Below, piece by piece: positions 10,330-20,265 of a DNA stretch of 64,000 nt. Under the pieces are notes generated by a model. It had not been told where the DNA came from. It worked only from the letters and a program-made list of their open reading frames with translations, and made no database searches. The DNA is from Anaerolineae bacterium (lineage in GTDB: Bacteria > Chloroflexota > Anaerolineae > 4572-78 > J111), in the NCBI GenBank assembly GCA_023382535.1, contig JAHDWA010000022.1, positions 62,001 through 126,000 of the forward strand, written 5' to 3'. How positions within the stretch are numbered: the stretch's first letter is position 1; the number at the start of each line of letters is the position of its first letter. The position numbers and the translations under genes were made by a program.

Positions 10330-10534
10330 TCGTTCGGCTCCTTAGAGTACATCCGCAAGATCCGTGTCAACCCGAGCAACTCATTCTCGGTACCCACCTC
10401 ACCTAGCTTCGTTTTGAAAGGCCCAGCACGACGAGGTTGTGTCTAGAGCGACTTCAATAAAAGCGAAGCTGCCGGGTCAACGTTAGCAATTGGCAGTTAG
10501 AGGATTTTTTAGACCAAAATCACATTGGATAAGT

Positions 10535-11692
10535 TCATTGTACCGCATAGAGATTTCCGTCATCGCTTCCAAAATAGACCGTCTCATCGGCGATTGTGGG
10601 TGAAGATGTCACATTGCCCGCTACTTTGACCTTCCACTTTTCCTGTCCCGTCTCCATATCTAATGCATAGAGATGGCCGTCCCAACTTCCAAAATAGACC
10701 ATACCATCAGCAATCGTAGGGGAAGAATCTATATTGCCTTCTGTTTCAAAGTTCCACTTTTCCCGCCCCGTTTCTCTATCCACTGCATAGACATGATGAT
10801 CATAACTACCAAAATAGACTAGCCTATCAGCGACTGCTGGAGAAGAAATAATTGCGCCTCTAGCTTTCGTTTCGAACCTCCATTTTTCCTGCCCCGTCTC
10901 GCTATTAAGCGCATAGAGATGACGGTCCCAGCTCCCAAAATAGACAGTTCCATCAGCGACCGCTGGGGAAGAATCCAGAAAGCTGAACTCTTCCGTTATG
11001 AACCTCCACTTTTCTTGCCCTGTCTTAATGTCCACAGCATATAGGTTCCCATTGTAGCTCCCAAAATAGACTATCCCATCGACGACTGTAGGGGAAGAGC
11101 TCACAAGACCTGGTGATAAAATACTGTCTTCTGTTTTGAATCTCCACTTTTCCTGGCCTGTCTTAACGTCCACCGCATATAGGTTTCCATCGTGGCTTCC
11201 AAAATAGACGATGTCATCAGTGACCGCAGGAGAGGAGAATACAGTGGCCCCTGCTTTAAACTTCCACTTTTCCTGCCCCGTGTTCACGTCTACTGCGTAG
11301 AGATGGCCGTTGCCACTCCCAAAATAAATCACTCCGTGAGAGATAGTGGGCGAAGAGTCTACATTGCCTCCTGTTGTAAACCTCCACTTCTCTTGCCCTG
11401 TCTCAATGTCTACCGCGTAGAGATTTCCATCGTCGCTACCAAAATAAGCCATTCCATCGACGACCGCAGGAGATGAAGTGATGCTACCCGCTGTACTGAA
11501 CTGCCATTTTAATGCACTGAACTGATGTACTCCCTTTGTCTCATAGACACCGGTGCGTTGGAGATTCGCACGAAACATTGCTTCTGTGAAACTGGTCGAA
11601 GTTGTGGTTGCAAGCTTTGGTGTATTGCAACCTGCTAGGAGAAGCAATTCGATACCTACAAAGATGATAAGTGTCTTACTGGTTTTCTTCAT
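10535..11692 (-). CDS. Eight-bladed PQQ-type beta-propeller lipoprotein
   Basis: 385 aa from the ATG at 11692, chosen over an upstream ATG (11734) because it follows a GGAGGAG Shine-Dalgarno and gives a lipoprotein signal with lipobox LLAGC (C22). Eight repeats of about 40 aa follow the pattern SSPxVxDGxVYFGSxDGxLYAxDxxTGQEKWxF, with the last blade closed by the N-terminal strand. The fold is BamB-like or PQQ-dehydrogenase-like. There is no catalytic PQQ/Ca site, so a scaffold role is likelier than an enzyme. It sits between two CHAT genes in the same direction and may act with them outside the membrane (inference). Confidence 0.85.
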   Translation of the reverse strand: MKKTSKTLIIFVGIELLLLAGCNTPKLATTTSTSFTEAMFRANLQRTGVYETKGVHQFSALKWQFSTAGSITSSPAVVDGMAYFGSDDGNLYAVDIETGQEKWRFTTGGNVDSSPTISHGVIYFGSGNGHLYAVDVNTGQEKWKFKAGATVFSSPAVTDDIVYFGSHDGNLYAVDVKTGQEKWRFKTEDSILSPGLVSSSPTVVDGIVYFGSYNGNLYAVDIKTGQEKWRFITEEFSFLDSSPAVADGTVYFGSWDRHLYALNSETGQEKWRFETKARGAIISSPAVADRLVYFGSYDHHVYAVDRETGREKWNFETEGNIDSSPTIADGMVYFGSWDGHLYALDMETGQEKWKVKVAGNVTSSPTIADETVYFGSDDGNLYAVQ

Positions 11693-11852
11693 TGAACTTT
11701 CTCCTCCATTTACATGCTTTTCTGTGAAGTTCACACTTCCCCGTTTCCACCAATGGCGATAGTTGGGAAGCCTTGATAAGTAATGAGGAAAGTGGGGAAT
11801 TTATCATCTAGCTAGAAGCTAAGGATGCGCCAGTAGCAATAATCCTATCGGC

Positions 11853-11891
11853 AGGGTTGCGCTAAACCCTTGCTCAAACTCTGTTGAGCAA
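11853..11891. terminator. Tandem hairpins between a CHAT gene and the propeller gene
   Basis: Two adjacent stems: AGGGTT(gcgcta)AACCCT at 11853-11870 and TTGCTCA/TGAGCAA at 11870-11891. They lie about 40 bp past the stop of the CHAT gene at 11934. There is no clear T-tract on the minus strand, so a terminator or an mRNA-processing role is only a suggestion. Confidence 0.3.
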
Positions 11892-11933
11892 CCTCTCCAT
11901 CTGTCCATTTCAGTTATTCCTGATCTATACCTA

Positions 11934-14576
11934 TCATTCACCCGGATCTCCGGTGAGAACGAAAGCTGCCCAATAGTAAGGATGAGGATATTCCTCCCGT
12001 ATTTCTTGTTGAGCTTGACGTAGTGCCTTGGCTTTGTTTAATCCGGTTCGCAGATGGGTGTAGAACCGCTCCATCAATATTCCAGTTGCCTTATCCTCGA
12101 CATTCCACAAACTAGCGATCACTGTGGGTGTCCCAGTATAGAGAAAAGCCCTGTTTAATCCGACGACTTCATCTCCGGCACTCAACTCGCCAATGACTGT
12201 CTTACAGGCACTGAGAACTACTAGATCGGCGTGGATCAAATCAAGACCATAGATTTCGTGGACTTCTAGTAAACCGTCATTATCTTTATCTTTAGCCAAG
12301 TGAATGGCGCTGAAAAGTGGGTTGTAAGGATTGAAAGTGCCGTGTGCAGCCAGATGTAAAATACCAACTTTGTTCGCTTGTGACCAAACCGCACTTTCAG
12401 TGGCCGCATTGCCAACCAAAGCCCGGATACCGTACAAGCTGGCGATCATGTTAACTTCCTGTTCAGCAGATTTTAGATTAGTTAACCCCGGTTCATCGAC
12501 GGTGGGATTGCCCAAAGCTAGGATAGTGTTTGGGTTGGGTTTGCGTTTTTCCCTAATGAAACGTAGTACACTTGCGCTGGGTAGGGTAAACAAAGTGTAA
12601 TCATCGCTCAGATAATGCTCACCATCACTAAGAGCGGTAAAAGGAAGGTAGTGAAGAACATTATGGGGAATAATTCCAATAATTGGAACATCTATGTAAG
12701 GCTTGAGTGGTTCAATCAACCAGTGGTACAGGTGCTGTAGTTCATAAGGGTGAGGATCATCTAAACTAGCAAAGTCACGAAAGATGGCGATGGTCTCGCT
12801 CAATTTTTGGCGGCTGACATTAATAGAGATGGATTCAAGCTTACCGCGAGAGATGATAAAGACCAAAGTGCGTTCTTCGGTCATGAAGTATTCAATCAGA
12901 GCCGTATTATTATCAAGCCAACTCTGCACCTCCGTTAACGAGGCTATTTCCACACTAATTAAGGAGGCGACTTCGGGGCTCTGGATTTTGAGTTCTCTCA
13001 TCAACTTTGCATATTCCTCTTCAAGCATGGTCAATTCCATCTCGACACTATTAATGGCCTCTTGGTTCCAATCACCACTAAGATGACTGCGTAGGGTGAT
13101 TAGTTGAGCACGTCGCGCTGCAACTTCATAGCGGAGAGTTTGCTCTTGTTCCAACAAGGCTACGTTGGCCCCAGCCCGGTAGTCAATCCGTCCATTGGCC
13201 TGTTGATCTAAAAAGGCTCTTGAGCGTGACCGTTCAACATAACTAAAGCTTTCTTCAAAATGACCCGCCTGCCAAAGCAAATTTATGAGACGTTCGTAGA
13301 CGGCTATATGTCCTGTTGCAAAGGAGACTTTGAATTCATCGACCTTGATTTCACCTTGAATGGATTCAATAACATCAATTGCTTGCTTTAAGAAAACTAT
13401 AGCCTGTTCAGTGTTCCCCAAGATTTCGTGAAATATTCCAATGTTAGTTAGTACAACCCATTCCTCCCTTAGCATGCCAATTTCGTGAAAAATTGATAAA
13501 GCTAGTTGATAAGACTCAAAAGCTTCTTCATTTTGTCCCAGGGCTTGATAAACTTTACCTATACTATTTAAGGTTGTCGCCTCCATCAATTCATTGTTTA
13601 CCCTCCGATGAATGTCGAGTGCCTGTTGATAGTAATCTAATGCTTGATGGAATTCACCCAATGCAAAGTGTACTCTGCCAATATTAGTAAGGGTCTCCCC
13701 CTCCATCAATTGATTACCTACTTCTTGATGGATTATTAATGCTTGCTGATAATTGGCTAACGCCATTTCATAATTCGCTTGCTTGCTGTAACTCTCGCCA
13801 ATCTTACTAAATATCAATCCTTCCATTGCTCGATTACCCATGCCACGATGAAGAGCCAAAGCTTTCTGATAGTAACTCAATGCCTGCTCGTACTGTCCTA
13901 ATTCAACGTAATAGGCTCCAATGATTTTCAGGGTATTTGCTTCTCCTCTTGGATCGCCAGTGCCAGCTTGAAAAATAGCTAATGCCTGTTGATAGTAATT
14001 AAAGGCCTCTTCATTTCGTCCAAGTACCTGGTAGACTCTACCTATACCTGCGAGTGTTATTCCTTCTGGTCCGCGGTCACCAATTTGTCGATGAATCGCT
14101 AACGCCCGCTGTAGATAATTGATAGCTAATTCATATTGTCCCAAATCACGATAGACTTCTCCCATGTTCCCGAGAGTGCCTCCCCTGTTGCTAATATCTC
14201 TTAGGTCAGTACTATCTTCAATAATTTTCAAGGATTGTTGATAATAATCAAGGGCTTGATCATATCTTCCCAAAAAGTTGTAGATTAAGCCAATATCATT
14301 AAGCTCTATAGCTTGCCATCTTCGATTGCCTATCTCCTTATATATGCTCAAAGCTATTTCAAATTTTGGCAATGCTGCTTGATAATTCTCTTGATAAAAA
14401 AGATCGAGGGCTTCTTTATGAAGTGCATCAGCTTGTAACTGTAGGGTATCTTCCTGCTCTAACTGAGTAGCGCTAACTACTGTAGGGAAAATAGCTAAGA
14501 CAAGTGCCATCTCAAGTAAACAAATAATTATCTGCCTCAAATAGAATGATTTTAGTCCCTTGGTTTTCTTCATCAT
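11934..14576 (-). CDS. Exported TPR-CHAT protein
   Basis: 880 aa from ATG 14576 (MMKKTKG...). The open frame extends 22 codons upstream but without a signal-like sequence. A hydrophobic signal/anchor covers about residues 12-35. Nine TPR units of 40 aa, more diverged than in the neighbours (LGxYxxALxYYQQAL), are followed by a helical linker and a CHAT domain with His745 (LHLAAHG) and Cys791 (LSACKT). It ends at HPYYWAAFVLTGDPGE with no C-terminal membrane segment, so it is probably released or anchored only by its N-terminus. Lower GC than its neighbours suggests a separate history. Confidence 0.87.
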   Translation of the reverse strand: MMKKTKGLKSFYLRQIIICLLEMALVLAIFPTVVSATQLEQEDTLQLQADALHKEALDLFYQENYQAALPKFEIALSIYKEIGNRRWQAIELNDIGLIYNFLGRYDQALDYYQQSLKIIEDSTDLRDISNRGGTLGNMGEVYRDLGQYELAINYLQRALAIHRQIGDRGPEGITLAGIGRVYQVLGRNEEAFNYYQQALAIFQAGTGDPRGEANTLKIIGAYYVELGQYEQALSYYQKALALHRGMGNRAMEGLIFSKIGESYSKQANYEMALANYQQALIIHQEVGNQLMEGETLTNIGRVHFALGEFHQALDYYQQALDIHRRVNNELMEATTLNSIGKVYQALGQNEEAFESYQLALSIFHEIGMLREEWVVLTNIGIFHEILGNTEQAIVFLKQAIDVIESIQGEIKVDEFKVSFATGHIAVYERLINLLWQAGHFEESFSYVERSRSRAFLDQQANGRIDYRAGANVALLEQEQTLRYEVAARRAQLITLRSHLSGDWNQEAINSVEMELTMLEEEYAKLMRELKIQSPEVASLISVEIASLTEVQSWLDNNTALIEYFMTEERTLVFIISRGKLESISINVSRQKLSETIAIFRDFASLDDPHPYELQHLYHWLIEPLKPYIDVPIIGIIPHNVLHYLPFTALSDGEHYLSDDYTLFTLPSASVLRFIREKRKPNPNTILALGNPTVDEPGLTNLKSAEQEVNMIASLYGIRALVGNAATESAVWSQANKVGILHLAAHGTFNPYNPLFSAIHLAKDKDNDGLLEVHEIYGLDLIHADLVVLSACKTVIGELSAGDEVVGLNRAFLYTGTPTVIASLWNVEDKATGILMERFYTHLRTGLNKAKALRQAQQEIREEYPHPYYWAAFVLTGDPGE

Positions 14577-14700
14577 TATTTTATAAATCTCTCTTTCAAA
14601 GCCTATCGAGCAGCGCCAATTTCCACTGCAATACCATATCAATAAAAAGGCTTGGTTTTGACTTGCTCAATCCTCATTATTTATAAAAAGAGGAAGTTCT

Positions 14701-15873
14701 TCACGGGTTTAACTCCGCCACCCTTTCTTCTAGTTCGCTTGCACTTTGGGTGTCTCCCAAAGCCTCATAGCCAGCCTGAGCCCGAGTTAGCCAGCGAATG
14801 GCTTCGTCATTTTTGCCAAGCGTCACATAAACTTCACCTAAACCGGCTTGACTGGCAGCCATAGCTTCAACATTACCCTGCGCCTCGGCCAACTTAATAG
14901 CCTCTAAATAGCGTGGCTCAGCTTGGAGAGTCAAGCCTATTTGGGCATAACGGTCAGCCAAGGTTTGGTAGACTATTACCTGCTGGCTACCTTTCTGGAT
15001 CAACGCTTCAAGGAGTTCAATGGCTTCAGCAGTGAGACCGCGCCCAACAAAGAGTTGGGCCTGGACAAAAGCTTGGGCTTCATCGGAGAGACCTAATCCT
15101 GCTATCTGACCAGAATGAGCCTTGACTTGATCGGCTCCCTCCTCGCCCAAAAGACTGAATCCCAGGCCAGCTCGCCCTTCATCCTGAGATGATTTAGGAT
15201 TTTGGTCACTCTCTTCGATCACAACCAATAAGTAAGAGACGCCCGGCTTTAAAGCCGGATCTCCCGGATAGACAAGTTCACTTTTGGTAACTCCAACCTG
15301 GCTCCAACTCAAATCGCTCCCGCGCACCTGTACAGTGTAACTCGCAGCACCGGTATCATTCCAGCGGAGAGTAGGGGTGTTATTAATTAGTTTCGTCATA
15401 CGAGGGCTAATGATATAGGGAATGAGTGGATCATTTGCGCCTCTAACAGTACTAGCAATCCCTACGGCTCCACTCACCAAAATTTTTTCTAAAGGAGGTG
15501 GACAGCCGTTCGTTAGTCCTACAGGTGCTCCAGCCGGCACCTGCCAAGTGGTTAAGCCATCACACAAAACCGTGGCTCTGGCATCTTGAGCCAGCTTTAA
15601 CAGATCACCACGCTCCAAGTTAGCTCCAAAAGCAGTAGAGTGGTAGTCAGACCAAGCCGAACGCTTGAGTAGCACTTGACCCTCAGTATCAAGCAAAATA
15701 TTAAAGCCCGGGTCAAGCACAATCTCAGATGTGTCGGTGGGCGCTGGAGTAGGGGTATCGGTAGGCACAGGAGTGGGGGTGTCGGATAGCGAGGCGGTGG
15801 TAGGAGGGGGCGTACAAGCTCCTAGGATCAGTACGAAAATGAGACCACTTAGCAAGAGGGCTATTTGTTTCAT
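14701..15873 (-). CDS. FecR-like / TPR lipoprotein
   Basis: 390 aa. Lipoprotein signal with LILGAC (C20), then a Pro/Thr spacer (TPTPVPTDTPTP). A domain at about 50-135 has the FecR-like pattern (QVLLKRSAWSDY, GDLLKLAQDARATVLCDG). An Ig/FN3-like stretch covers about 155-215 and three or four TPR-like repeats cover about 250-385. Its Shine-Dalgarno AAGGAG (15882-15887) overlaps the stop of the upstream TPR membrane gene, suggesting translational coupling. The exported FecR-like domain suggests an envelope sensor or scaffold for the CHAT neighbours; this is inference. Confidence 0.75.
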   Translation of the reverse strand: MKQIALLLSGLIFVLILGACTPPPTTASLSDTPTPVPTDTPTPAPTDTSEIVLDPGFNILLDTEGQVLLKRSAWSDYHSTAFGANLERGDLLKLAQDARATVLCDGLTTWQVPAGAPVGLTNGCPPPLEKILVSGAVGIASTVRGANDPLIPYIISPRMTKLINNTPTLRWNDTGAASYTVQVRGSDLSWSQVGVTKSELVYPGDPALKPGVSYLLVVIEESDQNPKSSQDEGRAGLGFSLLGEEGADQVKAHSGQIAGLGLSDEAQAFVQAQLFVGRGLTAEAIELLEALIQKGSQQVIVYQTLADRYAQIGLTLQAEPRYLEAIKLAEAQGNVEAMAASQAGLGEVYVTLGKNDEAIRWLTRAQAGYEALGDTQSASELEERVAELNP

Positions 15874-15885
15874 TTTCTGATCTCC

Positions 15886-17286
15886 TTATTGGAATTTTTG
15901 ACGGGCCAAGCCAATCCAGACATCTTCATCGGCATTATAACTGGAGGCAAACTGTAAACAGGTTTCCCAATCTTTTAAGGCGTTATCTGCGTCCCCTTGA
16001 CCTTCTCGAACCTGGGCCCGTAAACAGTAAGCGGGTGCTTTGTCGGGGATCAAGTTGATGGCTTTTTCCAGATAGGGTTCAGCTTCATAATAACGCTCCT
16101 GGCCAAGTCGCGCCCAGCCCAGGTTCTTGAGGATCTCGTATCGAAGTAACTCAGCCGGGGCTTGCTCTACATTTTGGTTTGTTATATCTGACGTTGGTTG
16201 ACATCGCACCAACCCCTCCTTAATCTCACCTTTTTCCAGCTTTTGCAGGCTTGTCGAAAGTAGCGGAATGGCAGCAGCATAATTCTTCTCCAAAATGTAA
16301 AGATGAGCCAGATTATTATAACCAATCACTAATTCCCCTTGCTGGACAACGTTTTGATAGTGGCTTTGGGCCTGCTTAGTATCTTGCAACTCCTCAAAGA
16401 GTAATCCTAAGTTAAAATGCGCTTCTGAGTAATCGGGATTGAGTTTCAGAGCACGGGTGTAATCAAGTTGGGCAGTGGATAAGCGGCCATTACAGTGGTT
16501 TTCAATCCCGCTGTTGTTGTAAGATACGGCAATCCGGGGTAGCAACAAACGGAAGATAATCAGGGCGATTAGTACGAGTAAAGCAACGATCAGGCCAGCT
16601 TCCTCCCAAAGGCGTCTCGGGAATTTTAGACTGTTGAGAATACGTTTGGCTGCGTCCTGGCCTGTTTTGGTTAGGATACTGCTTGTGGTAAGCAGGGCTA
16701 GCACGCTCTGGATCACGACGACCAAAGCGCCCCACGTATCTGGTCCACCACTTAAAAAACGAGGAGCGATATCGGTCACCAAGCCGATAGCTATCGTCAG
16801 AAAGGTCAGAGCAACCGCTGTCCATAGCCAATCAAATCGCTCCAAAAAACCAGGCGGTTTCTCCGCTGAAGGAGCAGGCCACCACCAAGCCTCGGTAGAG
16901 GGGTTAAAGCTTTCCCGCCACGCTTTGAGTTCTTTCATGTGGCTGATTGACTGCGCCATCGCCTTGAGCTGCTGATCGCCTTGAGCAATTAGACCGGCTG
17001 TGATCAAATCCGCTGGGCCGGCTGTGCGCCAAAGATGGGCAATTCTATCGCGAGTGATTAGGGAGTCTAAAACTTTCTCTGAAGAGGATATATTTTTGTT
17101 TTTGATCAGGTTTTGAGTTAACTCATGGTAATGGTTAGCTAACTGCAACATAGATTGGTTATTCCCCATGCGATAGCTCCTTTGGGCCTGTCGGCCACCA
17201 TCTGATGTTTTCGACATTAAAACTGCTAAAAAGGCTATCAATCGGGCAATGATTTTTTTCAGGACTATAATAACTTTCGTTGCCAC
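15886..17286 (-). CDS. TPR membrane protein, unknown function
   Basis: 466 aa. GTG start at 17286 with GGGAG 7 nt upstream. It overlaps the end of the preceding CHAT gene by 22 nt. Hydrophobic segments: about 5-22, 152-175, 187-208 and 228-248; the C-terminal half (about 255-460) is TPR-like (SEAHFNLGLLFEELQDTKQA, GYNNLAHLYILEKNYAAAIP). The N-terminal region between the first two segments is helical and charged. It forms a coupled trio with the CHAT gene upstream and the FecR-like lipoprotein downstream, so a shared membrane complex is plausible. No enzymatic motif is visible. Confidence 0.75.
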   Translation of the reverse strand: MATKVIIVLKKIIARLIAFLAVLMSKTSDGGRQAQRSYRMGNNQSMLQLANHYHELTQNLIKNKNISSSEKVLDSLITRDRIAHLWRTAGPADLITAGLIAQGDQQLKAMAQSISHMKELKAWRESFNPSTEAWWWPAPSAEKPPGFLERFDWLWTAVALTFLTIAIGLVTDIAPRFLSGGPDTWGALVVVIQSVLALLTTSSILTKTGQDAAKRILNSLKFPRRLWEEAGLIVALLVLIALIIFRLLLPRIAVSYNNSGIENHCNGRLSTAQLDYTRALKLNPDYSEAHFNLGLLFEELQDTKQAQSHYQNVVQQGELVIGYNNLAHLYILEKNYAAAIPLLSTSLQKLEKGEIKEGLVRCQPTSDITNQNVEQAPAELLRYEILKNLGWARLGQERYYEAEPYLEKAINLIPDKAPAYCLRAQVREGQGDADNALKDWETCLQFASSYNADEDVWIGLARQKFQ

Positions 17287-20216
17287 AGTAACACTCCCAT
17301 AAAAACGAGTGGCAAAATCAGGCTGAGGCAGCCACTGCTTATTTCCTTCTCTTCGATAACGGGTTCCGATGGAGAGGGTGTGGCTTTTGCGGGAACGGAA
17401 GATGATTGGGTGGTCGTATCGCCAGTGTCCTGTATTGAAGTCGATTGTATATCAGTAACTTCTCCTCCATCTCCCGACAGTACAAAGGCCGACCAGTAGT
17501 AGGGATGGGGATACTTTTCTCGTATCTCAATCTGGGCCTGGCGCAGTGCCTCGGCCTTACCCGTCCCGTCTTTCAAGTGCGTATAAAAGTGCTCCATCAG
17601 CAGCGACGTGGCTTGGTCTTCCACATTCCACAGACTGGCGATGACGCTGGGAGTGCCGGCGAAGATGAAGGCCCGAGTTAAGCCCACCACCTCATCCCCC
17701 TCGCTCAAATCGCCCAGGTTAGTCTGGCAGGCGCTCAATACAACCAAATTGGTATTTTTTAAATCCAGCCCATAAATCTCGCCAACAGTCAGCCAACCAT
17801 CATTTTCATCATCTGGGGCTAGGGCGACAAGCGAACTGAGTGGAGCGACCGGATTGTAGAAACCATGCGTTGCCAGGTGCAAGATGTTGGCTACAGCGAC
17901 CTTTTCTCGCAGAGAACTTTCAGTGGCAGCTTCGCCGATGAGAGGCTCCACGCCATACAGTGCGGCCACGGCTTTAGCCTCTTTCTCGGCAAACGGCAGT
18001 GCATCTAGACTGCCACGTTCGGCAGCCAGAGAGGCCGTAGAGTTAAAGTCGCCGGTGAGGGGATTCCCTAGGATAACCGCCGACCATTGACCACTGACCG
18101 CCGTTTGCCTGGCTTTTTCTTGAATGAAGGATAGGGCACTGCCGCTAGGCAAGGTGGTCAGATTGTACTCGTCAATCAGGTAGCGCTGGCCGTCGGTCAA
18201 AGCGGCAAAGGGCAGGTAATGCAGGATGCTGTGTGGGATGATGGCCAGGTGAGGAGTGGTCAAATAGGGCTTGAGGGGCTTGATCAGCCAGTTGTATAGC
18301 GTAACCACATTCTCCGGATGGGCTTCCTCTATGCTGGCAAAATCACGGAAGGTTCGGACCTGTTCGTCTAGTTGTGCCCGGCTGACTTCCAGAACAAAGG
18401 TGTGGAAGCTGTCGTGGCTGATCATAAAAGCTAGAGTTTTATCGTCCAGCACAAAATAAGAGATTAGACTGGTCTGCTCATCCAGAAGGAGTTGAATCTG
18501 GGGGACGCCGAGCACATTTTGGCTGCGGCCTGGGGTCAGCTCGGTCAGTTGGTCGCTACGATCGGCAATAGCTTTCAGGGCGGCGGCATAAGCGGCTTCC
18601 GCCTCGGCTAATTGGGCTTCTAGAGCTGCAACCCAATCGGGCTCAGGTGGCTGAGCAGCCTGGGCTTGGGCCAAGCTATCTTGAAGTGCTTGGCGGCGGA
18701 TATACAATTCTTGCTCCTGAGCCAGCAGGCCAGCGGCCTCGTTGTCACTGAGTTGTATATAACCAGTAGCCAGCGAATCAAGGAAAGCGCGGGCCCGGCT
18801 CTGTTCAGTGGCATAAAAGGCCGCCTCGTCTTGGCCCTGTTGATAGAACAGGTTTACGACTGCCTGGTACGTTGAGATTCGCTGCGCTATAAAACCGGCT
18901 CGTCCGGCTTCGCTGCCGGCGTTTGCCCGGATAGTTTCAAAAATAGCAATGGCCTGCTGATAACTGTCCAGCGCCTCAACATACCGCCCCTGGTCATGAT
19001 AGAGGTTACCAATGTTGTGAAGTGTATCACCCTCTCCAGTCCGGTTGCCTACTTCGCGGGCAATGGCTAGCGCCTGCTGATAACTGTCCAGCGCCTCAGC
19101 ATACCGTCCCTGATCCTGATAAATAGTGCCGATGTTATTGAGAGTGATGCCTTCCCCGGTCCGGTGGCCGATTTCACGGCGAATGACCAGGGCCTGCTGA
19201 TAACTATCCAAAGCTTCAGTATATCGGCCCTGAGCCTCATAAACCTGACCCATATTACTTAGAATAGTACCTTTCCCGGCCTGGTTGCCCATTTCCTCGA
19301 CAATAACCAACGCCTGCTGATACTTGCCCAAGGCCTCAATATACTGCCCTTGAACATATTGGATTACGCCTATGTTATGTAGGCTTACGGCCTCCGATTC
19401 CCGGTCACCCATCTCTTGGTGAATAGCGAGTGCCTGCTGAACACTATCTAGCGCCTCAGTATAACGTCCTTGACTCGCATAGACTGATCCAATATTATTA
19501 AGGGCCATCCCTTCGTTATTCCGGTTACCTACCTCGTGAGCAATGATTAGCGCTCGCTGATAGCTATCTAGAGCCTCGTTGTAGCGCCCTTGGTCCTCAT
19601 AGACCGAGCCGATATTATTGTGAATAGTACTTTCCTGAGTCCGGTTGCTCACCTCTCGACAGATGGTTAGCGCATGTTGGTAGCTGCTTAGTGCCTCATT
19701 ATACCGTCCCTGGTCCGAATAGAGGGATCCGATGTTGTTGAGAGTGAAGCATTCCCCAGACCGATCACCCACTTCACGAGCAATAGCCAGCGCCTGTTGA
19801 TAGCTGTCCAGTGCCTCGGTATACCGTCCCTGGGCACCATACACTAACCCGATATTGTTGATCGTAGTGCCCTGTAATTTGCGATTGCCCTCGGTTTTGA
19901 AAATATTCAGTGCAACCTGATTGGCTTCCAACGCCTCTGGAAGTTTACCGTGGCTATGGCGCAATCTTCCTAAAGCCAAAGCACATTCGCCCAAATCATT
20001 AGGTACAGCAAAGGTTGTTTCCTCGCGATGGGCAAAGCCGGCTTCCAGGAGGGGCAGGGCCTCGGCTGCTTGGCCCTCACGAAATAGTTGCACCCCCGTT
20101 GCGCACTGGGCAACGGGGTCGTCTTGCTTGAAGGAGGCGGCAAAGACGGGTAGGCCATAGGTCAATATAAACACTGCCCCTAATAGTAAAGCACATAGGC
20201 GCGTTAACACATTCAA
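17265..20216 (-). CDS. Exported TPR-CHAT protein with C-terminal membrane segment
   Basis: 983 aa if translation begins at TTG 20216. The frame is open further up to ATG 20336, but that extension merely reads the 3' end of the preceding CHAT gene in another frame. TTG 20216 has an AGAGAGG 7 nt upstream and gives a clean signal peptide (LLLGAVFILTYGLPVFAAS). About nine TPR units of 40 aa, then CHAT with His784 (LHLATHG) and Cys830 (LSACQT), a Thr/Ser-rich linker and a C-terminal hydrophobic helix (GCLSLILPLVFMGVLLW). It is the closest intact relative of the pseudogene at 31441-32160, whose tail aligns with it. Confidence 0.85.
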   Translation of the reverse strand: MNVLTRLCALLLGAVFILTYGLPVFAASFKQDDPVAQCATGVQLFREGQAAEALPLLEAGFAHREETTFAVPNDLGECALALGRLRHSHGKLPEALEANQVALNIFKTEGNRKLQGTTINNIGLVYGAQGRYTEALDSYQQALAIAREVGDRSGECFTLNNIGSLYSDQGRYNEALSSYQHALTICREVSNRTQESTIHNNIGSVYEDQGRYNEALDSYQRALIIAHEVGNRNNEGMALNNIGSVYASQGRYTEALDSVQQALAIHQEMGDRESEAVSLHNIGVIQYVQGQYIEALGKYQQALVIVEEMGNQAGKGTILSNMGQVYEAQGRYTEALDSYQQALVIRREIGHRTGEGITLNNIGTIYQDQGRYAEALDSYQQALAIAREVGNRTGEGDTLHNIGNLYHDQGRYVEALDSYQQAIAIFETIRANAGSEAGRAGFIAQRISTYQAVVNLFYQQGQDEAAFYATEQSRARAFLDSLATGYIQLSDNEAAGLLAQEQELYIRRQALQDSLAQAQAAQPPEPDWVAALEAQLAEAEAAYAAALKAIADRSDQLTELTPGRSQNVLGVPQIQLLLDEQTSLISYFVLDDKTLAFMISHDSFHTFVLEVSRAQLDEQVRTFRDFASIEEAHPENVVTLYNWLIKPLKPYLTTPHLAIIPHSILHYLPFAALTDGQRYLIDEYNLTTLPSGSALSFIQEKARQTAVSGQWSAVILGNPLTGDFNSTASLAAERGSLDALPFAEKEAKAVAALYGVEPLIGEAATESSLREKVAVANILHLATHGFYNPVAPLSSLVALAPDDENDGWLTVGEIYGLDLKNTNLVVLSACQTNLGDLSEGDEVVGLTRAFIFAGTPSVIASLWNVEDQATSLLMEHFYTHLKDGTGKAEALRQAQIEIREKYPHPYYWSAFVLSGDGGEVTDIQSTSIQDTGDTTTQSSSVPAKATPSPSEPVIEEKEISSGCLSLILPLVFMGVLLWQRKLL

Positions 20217-20265
20217 GGTTTCGCCTCTCTCTACATATGTATTTCCTGGTTCAATTTCTCCCACC